Below the pieces are notes generated by a model that saw only the letters and a program-made list of their open reading frames with translations, was not told where the DNA came from and made no database searches. Of a DNA stretch of 63,252 bases, positions 50,873 to 59,127 are shown piece after piece. The stretch spans positions 67,727 to 130,978 of the forward strand of contig DGIT01000032.1 of assembly GCA_002386465.1 (NCBI GenBank), read 5' to 3'. Source of the stretch: Burkholderiales bacterium UBA4615 (GTDB lineage: Bacteria > Pseudomonadota > Gammaproteobacteria > Burkholderiales > Burkholderiaceae_E). Both the position numbers and the translations under genes were made by a program. How positions within the stretch are numbered: position 1 is the first letter of the stretch; every line of letters begins with the position of its first letter.

Positions 50873-51916
50873 TCAGTCGCGTTCCTGCAGTTGGGCCCAT
50901 GCCAGTTGAAGGAAGGCTGACGCCCGGGCACGCCAGTGCGTGCGCAAGCTGTCGCTGATCGGATCGTCCAGGTGCCATGCCGCCATGCGCGCGCGCATCA
51001 GTGCGCGTTGAACGCTGTAGAACCGCACCAGCGAAGCGCTCACCACATCCCCCGAGGCATGGCGATAGGCTTCGAAGAGCCAGGGGCGAACCCGCGGTGC
51101 ACCCAGGAAGGCACATTCAATTGCAAGGCCTGCCAGTTCGTCGGCAGCGTCTGCAATACGCAAGCGTCGATCAAACTCCAGGCAGTCGATGAACACGGGT
51201 GATCCGGCCAGGCACACATGCTCAGGTCGCAGGTCGCCATGCCCCTCCAGGATGTGGCCCGCCACTGCGCGCATCTCGAGTTCGCTCGCGTGCGCTCTAA
51301 GAAAATGCTGTTGTGCGGATTCGATCGCCTCGATCAGTGAATCATCCTGTGCGTAGTCGGGTGTACGCAGTGCCTGGCATACAGACTGCAGGGCGCGTTC
51401 CTGTTGAGTCCGATACACCGTTCCGGTGATTTGAATGCGCGCTGTGCGGTGATAGAAATGGCTGAGGACCTCTGCCACTGCCACGACGTCTGGCTGTTGC
51501 AGCGCGCCGGCACGAATGATCTGATCGAGCATGGCAGAGGCTGGCAAGCGCAGCATCTTCACGAGCCAGTCGACCACGTTCGCGTGAAGCGGTGATGCAC
51601 TGTGAGGGCGGGGAAGGGTCAGGTCCTGCAGCAGCAATCCGTCTGATGACTCTTGCGCCGCGACTAAGCCCAGGTAAACCTGCGGGGCGAGTCGGCGATT
51701 GAGCTGAATCTCTGCCAGACAATTGGCGTGCCGTGATTGCACCGTGGTCAGATCGACCGATGCGCGCCGCAAGGGCTTTTTCAATTTGTATGCGTGACGC
51801 TCAGTCAGGAAAATCACGGACCAATGGGTGTCGCGCACGATCACGCTCCCCGCCGGGTCTGGCCAGGCGCGCGCGTGCGACAAGAATTCGAGCGTGTCCT
51901 GAAAGCGCGGCACCAT
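50873..51916 (-). CDS. aminoglycoside-phosphotransferase-like protein (COG2187 N-domain)
   Basis: A 347-residue protein with a protein-kinase-like/APH fold. Nucleotide-binding Lys is in LTERHAYKLKKPLRR, and the catalytic loop is HGDLRPEHVCL, followed by VFIDCLEFDRRLRIADAADEL with the metal-binding Asp. In many bacteria this domain is fused to a C-terminal P-loop ATPase, which is missing here. ATG 51916 (MVPRFQ) gives the family-like start; a longer frame to 52117 runs into the aceA upstream region and lacks similarity. The substrate is unknown. Confidence 0.82.
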   Translation of the reverse strand: MVPRFQDTLEFLSHARAWPDPAGSVIVRDTHWSVIFLTERHAYKLKKPLRRASVDLTTVQSRHANCLAEIQLNRRLAPQVYLGLVAAQESSDGLLLQDLTLPRPHSASPLHANVVDWLVKMLRLPASAMLDQIIRAGALQQPDVVAVAEVLSHFYHRTARIQITGTVYRTQQERALQSVCQALRTPDYAQDDSLIEAIESAQQHFLRAHASELEMRAVAGHILEGHGDLRPEHVCLAGSPVFIDCLEFDRRLRIADAADELAGLAIECAFLGAPRVRPWLFEAYRHASGDVVSASLVRFYSVQRALMRARMAAWHLDDPISDSLRTHWRARASAFLQLAWAQLQERD

Positions 51917-52167
51917 CCGGGGATGCTGCGGGCGCGGTGTGATGCGAGCGCTGAGCGTACTCAGAGAGCGGTTGCAGTGCGCATCGACCGAGCGCTCTGA
52001 GGCGTGCCTACCCACATGAGCCCGGACAGCGAGCATCCAGCCGCTGCTTTCGTTTTCTGCAGACGAAAACCGCTTTCCGTATGATGAAATGGCCTGGGCG
52101 CGGCGCATCAAATCCATTTTTCAAAGTGAAAGATGCGCGTGCGCATCGTGAAATATCGGTTCTAACG

Positions 52168-52181
52168 TCATGAATTCATGA
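52168..52181. promoter_or_regulatory. 14-bp perfect palindrome upstream of aceA
   Basis: TCATGAATTCATGA is a perfect palindrome lying 166 bp before the aceA start, a plausible operator. Within the same 431-bp gene-free stretch (51917-52347) there is also GTTTTC (52052-52057) paired with GAAAAC (52065-52070). A promoter could not be assigned with confidence. Regulation of isocitrate lyase is expected, but the factor is unknown. Confidence 0.4.
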
Positions 52182-52347
52182 GGAAAGCTGATCTGAACAA
52201 AACGTGACAAAAGCCTGTTGCCCCGCAGCAGCGTAGGGTTAAAGTGACATCCATCACAGCGCCTGAGTGGCTCTCGCCGGCCGCTGTCACGCACCCCCCT
52301 TTTTTCATGTCGTCGTCTTGTCCTTCACCTTTCAGGAGCGTTTAAAC

Positions 52348-53673
<1,326 letters not shown>

Positions 53674-53740
53674 TCCGGCGCAGAGTCGAGTGCCCGTCGC
53701 GGTTGGCGGGTGACTGACTCAATGATGGAAGTCCATGGCG

Positions 53741-53766
53741 AAAGGCCGGCGAAAGCCGGCCTTTTT
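53741..53766 (+). terminator. rho-independent terminator of aceA
   Basis: AAAGGCCGGC (53741-53750) pairs perfectly with GCCGGCCTTT (53755-53764) around a GAAA loop, ending in a T-run. It lies 70 bp after the aceA stop. The rest of the stretch from 53767 to 54000 shows no convincing gene. Confidence 0.92.
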
Positions 53767-54000
53767 CGTTTGGCGAGTCTTCACGCAGGCATTGCGAACC
53801 TTGCGTAAGGCGAAGTCCCGCATAGGCCAAGGCTAGTCTCCGACGGCCACGTCAGTCGTTGGATGGCTGCGTCAGAGGGGTCGCATTGTCAGACTGGTTC
53901 AAGGTTTGCAAAGCAGGATGTTGCGATGCAAACCTGGGCCGCATCGCTGCGCTGTGGGGCTCTGATGCGGATTTGTCTGACGCCTCGCCTAAGGACAACC

Positions 54001-54747
54001 ATGAGAACAACTGCTTTCTGTCATCCGACCAGGCATCAGGACGCATCCGCGTCCACATCTGAATCGGCTTCCCAACTCAGTACTCGGTTGCTGAGTGCGG
54101 CGATGACGTGTCTGACGTTGTCAGCGCTCAGTCTGCCTGCAGCAGCGGCAACCTTGAACCTGGTCACTGAACCGCCGCCGGGTACGAACCAGGGTGATAC
54201 GGATACCTGCATCATTGCCGCAACGAATTGCCCGCAAAACCTGATTAACTTCACGCTCTACGGCAACAACGACAATTCGTTTTCCGGCTACAGCCCCGAT
54301 TACATCTACACCCCGGGCTTGCTGGGCGGATTCAATTTCGGATTCACCAGGTTTGATGTGGCCATCGATTCGGGAACCAGCAGCAGCCAGTCCGATACGC
54401 TCAACACCTTTCTGGTTCAAACGAATTCCGGATCAGGATGGGTGACACGCGACAGCTATCTCAACGGACCGGCCGGCAATATCGGCAATCCGCTGAACAA
54501 TGGCAATGGGTTTTCGGATTACCTGCTGCAGACTGTGGATCTGACCTCGCTCGCATCTGGCACCGGCGTTCGGTTTTTCGCCGATCTCACGCTGTTGACG
54601 GGAGGGCCTGAGTCCTTCTTCGTGAAGGTGGTCGAATCCCAGGTCCCTGCGCCTGGTTCGTTGGCGCTGCTGGGTCTGGGCATGCTGGGCTTAGGGGTGA
54701 TGCTCAGGCCTCGCAGAAGTGAGTTGGGCGCTGGGTTGGGCACCTGA
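54001..54747 (+). CDS. PEP-CTERM-type sorted secreted protein
   Basis: A 248-residue exported protein. The N-terminal signal peptide has hydrophobic LLSAAMTCLTLSALSLPAAA after a polar leader. A Gly/Asn/Ser-rich beta body follows (e.g. NDNSFSGYSPDYIYTPGLLG). The C-terminus has VPAPGS, a hydrophobic helix LALLGLGMLGLGVML, and RPRR, the PEP-CTERM arrangement in which exosortase cleaves and sorts the protein. ATG 54001 has AAGGA upstream; longer upstream frames are rejected. No exosortase gene is in the window. It stands alone and converges with nothing. Confidence 0.85.
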   Translation: MRTTAFCHPTRHQDASASTSESASQLSTRLLSAAMTCLTLSALSLPAAAATLNLVTEPPPGTNQGDTDTCIIAATNCPQNLINFTLYGNNDNSFSGYSPDYIYTPGLLGGFNFGFTRFDVAIDSGTSSSQSDTLNTFLVQTNSGSGWVTRDSYLNGPAGNIGNPLNNGNGFSDYLLQTVDLTSLASGTGVRFFADLTLLTGGPESFFVKVVESQVPAPGSLALLGLGMLGLGVMLRPRRSELGAGLGT

Positions 54748-54750
54748 GGG

Positions 54751-54796
54751 TTGTTTGTACCGTTAAACCAGACTAGATTTGGTCTGGTTTAACGGT
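54751..54796 (+). promoter_or_regulatory. promoter with perfect operator palindrome
   Basis: A -35-like TTGTTT (54751-54756) and a -10-like TAGATT (54774-54779) are 17 bp apart. A 15-bp perfect inverted repeat flanks the -10: ACCGTTAAACCAGAC (54759-54773) and GTCTGGTTTAACGGT (54782-54796), with an 8-nt centre. The antitoxin start is 12 nt downstream. This is the layout of an autoregulated toxin-antitoxin operator. It could also form a hairpin ending the upstream gene's transcript. Confidence 0.7.
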
Positions 54797-54807
54797 GCTT
54801 GTCTCAC

Positions 54808-55044
54808 ATGGACGCGATCAATATCTACGACGCCAAGACCCAGCTGTCCAAACTGGTTGACGAGGCCGCCGGGGGGAAAGACGTCGTGATCAGTCGCCAT
54901 GGCAAGCCAGTGGCCCGTCTGACTTCTCTGAAGCTAAAGGCTTCTCCTGTTGTCTTCGGTGTGCTCAAGGGCAAGGTGCGAATCGGCAAGGATTTTGACG
55001 CACCCCTTTCCGACGATGTGATCGCTGCATTCGGGGGTCGCTGA
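54808..55044 (+). CDS. Phd/YefM-family antitoxin
   Basis: A 78-residue prevent-host-death antitoxin. The N-terminal DNA-binding fold is INIYDAKTQLSKLVDEAAGG then KDVVISRHGKPVARLTSL, and the C-terminal toxin-neutralising tail ends LSDDVIAAFGGR. ATG 54808 is chosen; TTG 54799 is also in frame. Its own operator is just upstream. Its stop overlaps the start of a broken vapC gene (TGATG), so the antitoxin is now likely an orphan. Confidence 0.9.
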   Translation: MDAINIYDAKTQLSKLVDEAAGGKDVVISRHGKPVARLTSLKLKASPVVFGVLKGKVRIGKDFDAPLSDDVIAAFGGR

Positions 55045-55215
55045 TGCGAATCCTGCTGGATACGCACATCAAAAGCATGCCGACTCATCTCGTCGGCTGA
55101 TGACGTCTTCATCTCCTCCGCCCCGATGTGGGGTATCTCGATCAAGGCTCGCCTGGGCAAGGTGACCGCTGACGCCGCGCTCAAGCCGTACAGTGAGCTG
55201 GTTCTGCTGATCTAG
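55044..55215 (+). pseudogene. degenerate vapC (PIN-domain toxin)
   Basis: The reading frame from ATG 55044 begins MRILLDTHI, the classic VapC PIN-domain N-terminus, then shifts and stops at TGA 55098. In another frame from about 55096 the sequence SADDVFISSAPMWGISIKAR is read, ending LLI at TAG 55213; this matches the later part of VapC, where SAASLWEISIKAR is usual. The central part with acidic residues is missing. So it is an internally deleted and frameshifted toxin gene next to an intact antitoxin. Confidence 0.85.
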
Positions 55216-55290
55216 TCGAAAAGTCTTAGGCCAAAGGTCAGTTGAATTGGCCTTTAGTGCAATGGTCTGCGACCCCTTGGTTGCTGATGA

Positions 55291-55321
55291 TGGAGCTCCT
55301 TTCACACCACGAGGAGCTCCA
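55291..55321 (+). promoter_or_regulatory. hairpin enclosing the ribosome-binding site
   Basis: TGGAGCTCCT (55291-55300) and AGGAGCTCCA (55312-55321) are a perfect 10-bp inverted repeat around an 11-nt loop. The 3' arm contains the Shine-Dalgarno AGGAG, and the start ATG 55323 is one base after the arm. In RNA the stem would hide the ribosome-binding site of the pilin-like gene. This could be an RNA thermometer, a protein target or a switch opened by an upstream transcript. There is no T-run, so it is not a terminator. Confidence 0.6.
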
Positions 55322-55322
55322 A

Positions 55323-55760
55323 ATGATCTGCAGTCAACGCCCCGTTTTCGTCGCAGCGCCGGTTCTCGGCCAAAAGACTTTCTCCGCGCCCGATAGCGCT
55401 TCGAAAGCGTTCCCTTTGATGGGGCGTGCTCATCAGTCCGTCCGACTTGCAGCGGTCAATCATTCGCCGCGTCCTCGGGTCACGGACGCCGCTGCACCAC
55501 GACTGAGTGTGCTCGCCCGCCAGGCGGGTCAAGGCATGACCGAGTACCTGATCGTGGTGGCACTGATTGCCGTTGCGGCTATCGGCGTGTATTCGCTACT
55601 TGGCCAAACCTTGCGCAGTCAAACCGCTGGCCTTGCGCTGGAGGTGTCCGGGCAAGACGCAGGCGCCACTATCGGCGCTGCCCGTGCGCAAGCGGGCGCA
55701 GCGCAAGCGGGCGCGGCAACCCGCAAAGGCCTGGACAACTTCAACGACGGCAACCGCTGA
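55323..55760 (+). CDS. Flp pilin-like protein
   Basis: A 145-residue protein with a long, positively charged leader (residues 1-69) and the prepilin-like site AGQGMTEYLIVVALIAVAA. Gly69 precedes the cut, Gln70 is +1 and Glu74 is +5. A single hydrophobic helix (LIVVALIAVAAIGVYSLLG) follows. The C-terminus has Ala/Gly/Gln-rich repeats (AQAGAAQAGAATRKG). It is the best candidate for the major Flp-type pilin, but the leader is unusually long. ATG 55323 is preceded by a strong AGGAG buried in a hairpin. It begins the tad locus. Confidence 0.7.
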   Translation: MICSQRPVFVAAPVLGQKTFSAPDSASKAFPLMGRAHQSVRLAAVNHSPRPRVTDAAAPRLSVLARQAGQGMTEYLIVVALIAVAAIGVYSLLGQTLRSQTAGLALEVSGQDAGATIGAARAQAGAAQAGAATRKGLDNFNDGNR

Positions 55761-55791
55761 GCTGCACGGCTTAGTGTCAAGCAGGCCCATC

Positions 55792-57168
55792 ATGCGTGCC
55801 CGTCACCCCGTGCAGCAGCCAATGCGCCGCCCGCGTGCGCTGAATCGCCTTCATTGCGGTGACGCAGGGCGCCGTGGTCAGGCGGGGCAATCGCTGTTGA
55901 TCGCCCTGGGTCTGCTCTTTGCCGGTGCGCTGGCGATGTTCATGATGTTCAGTGCCGGTCAGGTGGCTGCCACCAAGCAGCGCCTGACCGACACCGCCGA
56001 CGCGGCTGCCTGGAGCGCAGCGCTGTGGCGCGCGCGTGTGCTGAACTACCACGCCTATTCGAACCGTGCGATCGTGGCCAATGAAGTCGCCATTGCACAG
56101 GCGGTCACGCTGGTGGCCTGGGCCCGTTACTTCGAGTCGCTGACGCTAAATGCTGCGCAGTTCAGCACGCTGTTCCCGGTCGCCGAACCGGTGCTGACCT
56201 CAGTGGCGCAAGCGGCAGTCCTTGCACGCGAATCCGCTGAGCTGGCTGCGCGTATTGAAATCCCGGCCCGCGGAGCCGAAGCGGTCGGTTACAAGGAAAT
56301 CCTGCAGACCAGCCAGGAAATTTTGCAGCTGGCCTCGCAGGGTTTTGCACTCAACATGGTCACCGCCGAGGTGGCGCGTGCCAATGACCCGGCCTTTTTC
56401 GCCTGGGTCTTGCCAGATCCCTCATCCGAGTGGTTGCGCTTCACGCGTCAGGCTGACACCGTCGATGAGCGCAAGCGGCTGGCCGGTGTGGTGCGCGCTT
56501 CGCTGGATCCCTTCGTGGCCGGGCCGCGCTCAGAAGATCTGTACACACCGATCCCCTCCTTGTGCCTGAGGCTCATGCGGCTGCGCAAGCGGGGCATCAC
56601 CACCTTGTCCGAGACGCTCGACCGATGGGAGGCCGTGGACGCCATGTCCTTTCATCTGCGTACGCTCTCGTTGTCGGGATGCAAGGAACGCGAGGCCCTG
56701 CCCCTGGGCTGGGGTGCCGCCGAGGCTGGCACGCCCATGGGCAGTGTGCTCACCAATGCGGGCGAGATCGGCATCAACCCGCAAGCGACCTCACTGGCAG
56801 CGGCCACGATGTTCAGCGAAGCCAGCTATGCCGGTATCGCACGCACCCGCGAGCTGAACTACGAAGCGCTGGCCAACACACGCTTTCCCTCCAGCGGCGT
56901 GGCAGTAGTGGCGCGTGTGGCGGGCGATGAGGTGCCCACGGTTGCGAACCGGGGGCTTGCCGGGTCAACCCTCACGCCCACTGATCGCTTCGCAGGCGAA
57001 TCGCAGCCCCATGTCTGGGCTTTGTCTGCTGCTGAAGTCTACTTTCGCAGACCCTCAGACGCAGCGTCGCGCACCGAGTACGCCAGCCTGTTCAACCCGT
57101 ACTGGCAAGTGCGCCTGGTTGCGCCTACTGCGGCGCAACGCCTGCTCGCGCAGGGCTATCAGCGCTAA
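55792..57168 (+). CDS. TadG-like pilus assembly protein
   Basis: A 458-residue protein with the TadG/TadE-like N-terminus GRRGQAGQSLLIALGLLF and one hydrophobic helix (LGLLFAGALAMFMMFSAGQ), then an extracytoplasmic domain with the Tad signature LTDTADAAAWSAALWRARVLNY. In the family this helix-anchored protein supports pilus assembly and adhesion. The +5 residue after GQ is Ile, not Glu, so it is probably not processed as a prepilin. Its ATG lies 31 bp after the pilin-like gene. Confidence 0.8.
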   Translation: MRARHPVQQPMRRPRALNRLHCGDAGRRGQAGQSLLIALGLLFAGALAMFMMFSAGQVAATKQRLTDTADAAAWSAALWRARVLNYHAYSNRAIVANEVAIAQAVTLVAWARYFESLTLNAAQFSTLFPVAEPVLTSVAQAAVLARESAELAARIEIPARGAEAVGYKEILQTSQEILQLASQGFALNMVTAEVARANDPAFFAWVLPDPSSEWLRFTRQADTVDERKRLAGVVRASLDPFVAGPRSEDLYTPIPSLCLRLMRLRKRGITTLSETLDRWEAVDAMSFHLRTLSLSGCKEREALPLGWGAAEAGTPMGSVLTNAGEIGINPQATSLAAATMFSEASYAGIARTRELNYEALANTRFPSSGVAVVARVAGDEVPTVANRGLAGSTLTPTDRFAGESQPHVWALSAAEVYFRRPSDAASRTEYASLFNPYWQVRLVAPTAAQRLLAQGYQR

Positions 57169-57178
57169 GGGGCCCGGC

Positions 57179-58159
57179 ATGAAGTCCTTCAATTCTTTGG
57201 TGCGGCGCGGTGGTGCCTGGTGTGCAGGTATGGCATCGCCTGACGAGCATCGACCATCGGCCGCGCGATGGCACGGTGTACGAGGGCAGGCGCTCATCGA
57301 AATGATGGTGGCCCTGACCGCGCTGATCGTGGTGATGTTTGGCGTGTCCTGGCTCGGGCGCTTGCTCGATATCCGTCATGCCCAGATCGCAGCAGCACGC
57401 CAGCTAGCCTTCGAATGCACGGTGCGCCCAGGCGCCTGCGCTCAGGCCGCTACAGATCCTCAGCTCGCAGGTGAATTGCGCCTGCGCGCGTTTGCGTCCG
57501 AGCGCTTTGGGGTGCGCAGCGCCCAAGCACTCTCCGGAGGTGTTCAAGTGGACGAGGGCAGATCGCTGTGGGTCGATCGGTCGGGTGCTCCGCTGCTCGA
57601 GCGCTTCGAGGATGTCTCGATTGCGGTCATCCCAGAGCGTTTCAACACACCGTTTGCATTCGTGGGCAGCCAGGGCGATCGGGCCTTTCCGGGCGCTGTG
57701 CGTCTGCTGTCGGATCTGGCGGGGCCGGGTCGCTTCGGGCTGCCACTCGATGGGGGGCTGATCCGTGCGCAGGTGCAGACCGAGGTCTCGCGCAGTGCGA
57801 CTGCAGACGGTTGGGTGCGCCGCCTGACTGGGATACCGCTGACGCTGCGCGCCCATCTGGTGCTGCTGACAGATGCATGGAATGCCTCCGGCCCTCAAGG
57901 CCCGGCTGCTGATTCGGTGCAGACCCGCGTCGAGGCTGGTGCACGGGTACCGGCGATTGAACCGGCGCTGCGTGCAGCTTGGTTGCCCATGCGTGCGCTG
58001 CTGGGTGCGGGTGGCTTGCTTGGCTTTGAATCCAGCGCCCGTGCCCTCGAGCCTTATGCCATCGACATGGATGTGGTGCCACCCGATCGGCTTGGTGAGG
58101 TCGTTGCACCTGATCCGGCTCCCATAGACAACGGGTTTCCACCGACCACGGGTGGCTAA
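57179..58159 (+). CDS. TadE-like pseudopilin
   Basis: A 326-residue protein. VRGQALIEMMVALTALIVV at residues 34-52 fits a TadE pseudopilin site: Gly36, then Gln37 (+1) and Glu41 (+5). The long C-terminal domain has several Cys (ECTVRPGACAQAA) and a region with no family I recognise. TadE-type proteins are processed by the TadV prepilin peptidase and help build the Flp pilus. The leader is unusually long. It follows the TadG-like gene by 10 bp. Confidence 0.78.
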   Translation: MKSFNSLVRRGGAWCAGMASPDEHRPSAARWHGVRGQALIEMMVALTALIVVMFGVSWLGRLLDIRHAQIAAARQLAFECTVRPGACAQAATDPQLAGELRLRAFASERFGVRSAQALSGGVQVDEGRSLWVDRSGAPLLERFEDVSIAVIPERFNTPFAFVGSQGDRAFPGAVRLLSDLAGPGRFGLPLDGGLIRAQVQTEVSRSATADGWVRRLTGIPLTLRAHLVLLTDAWNASGPQGPAADSVQTRVEAGARVPAIEPALRAAWLPMRALLGAGGLLGFESSARALEPYAIDMDVVPPDRLGEVVAPDPAPIDNGFPPTTGG

Positions 58160-58249
58160 GGCGAACCAGCCCTTCAGACCAACCGCCTTGCGACACAACG
58201 CCTTTCACCCATCCCGATCACACACAGAAGCCAACAGGAGATGCCTCAC

Positions 58250-58939
58250 ATGGATGCCTTGCCCCAGGAAGTCAGACAGGAAGTGGTCATGCGAGCCGCA
58301 CAAATCGACGGACATTCGCTGACCGCTTATCGGTTTCACAGCCGCGAATCGACTCAGGCTATGCGTGAGACCGTAAACCGCCACTTTCGCGATGCCGGAC
58401 GGCAGGTGGTCGAGGTCACGCGTGGAGAGTGGCAAATTGTCTCAGCCAGGGGCCAGGACGGGCTGGACAGCGTGCAACTGCGCTCCACCTCCATAGGCAC
58501 AGAAGGCATGGCCACGCAATGGCGCTGGCGGGCGGCTGCGCATCCAGGTGGGATGCCCCATCGATCGCGCACGCTGCCGTCCGAGGGTATGGCGCTCCCT
58601 GTGTTGCAGTGGTTACCCGCTGGCGCGCGCATCGTGCGTCAGATGGTCCATGACGACCCGTCTCGCGCTGCGGCCACCGTGGTGGCGTTGGTGGACGATC
58701 CGCCCGATGTAGCGGCCCGTCATGTCCGACAACGCGCACGTGGCGATGGCTTTCAGATCGATCCCACGCTGGGCATGCCGGCACAGGGTGCGGCCTGGTA
58801 TCGGGGCGGTGCCGGCCCTCATGAGGCCAGTTCAGGCGAGGCCATCGCTTTGCGCCGTCGAGAAGAGGAAGTGATTGCCACGGTATCGCGCCACCGGGAT
58901 GCCACCGCGGTGGTCATGCACTGGAGCCGGCCGCAATGA
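58250..58939 (+). CDS. unrecognised protein in tad locus
   Basis: A 229-residue soluble-looking protein between two pseudopilin genes, with no signal peptide or membrane helix. It is rich in Arg and Ala. Visible segments include MDALPQEVRQEVVMRAAQID, HSLTAYRFHSRESTQAM and RQVVEVTRGEWQIVSARG. I do not recognise a family. ATG 58250 has AGGAG 9 nt upstream; ATG 58241 sits too close to that site. It overlaps the next gene by 4 bp (ATGA), so it is part of the tad operon. It could be a dedicated assembly or regulatory factor. Confidence 0.78.
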   Translation: MDALPQEVRQEVVMRAAQIDGHSLTAYRFHSRESTQAMRETVNRHFRDAGRQVVEVTRGEWQIVSARGQDGLDSVQLRSTSIGTEGMATQWRWRAAAHPGGMPHRSRTLPSEGMALPVLQWLPAGARIVRQMVHDDPSRAAATVVALVDDPPDVAARHVRQRARGDGFQIDPTLGMPAQGAAWYRGGAGPHEASSGEAIALRRREEEVIATVSRHRDATAVVMHWSRPQ

Positions 58940-59127
58940 CTCAGCCACTTTGTCGTCGTATGCCATCAAGGCGCGCATCCCGTGGTCAGAGCGCCATTGA
59001 AGTGGTGCTGGTGCTCGCTCTGCTGGGGCTGGTGTTCGTGATGGTGCCCGGCTCTCCGCTTGCGCAACTCGCCAGCGCGTTCGATACCCACTATCAGCGC
59101 TACACCTGGGCGCTTTCTCAACCATGA
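58936..59127 (+). CDS. short pseudopilin-like protein
   Basis: A 63-residue protein with a short basic leader (RRASRG) and GQSAIEVVLVLALLGLVFVMV. Gly17 precedes the cut, Gln18 is +1 and Glu22 is +5, the same pattern as two other proteins in this locus. The mature form would be about 46 residues, within the size range of Flp pilins. It could therefore be an alternative candidate for the major pilin. It overlaps cpaB by 4 bp (ATGA). Confidence 0.75.
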   Translation: MTQPLCRRMPSRRASRGQSAIEVVLVLALLGLVFVMVPGSPLAQLASAFDTHYQRYTWALSQP

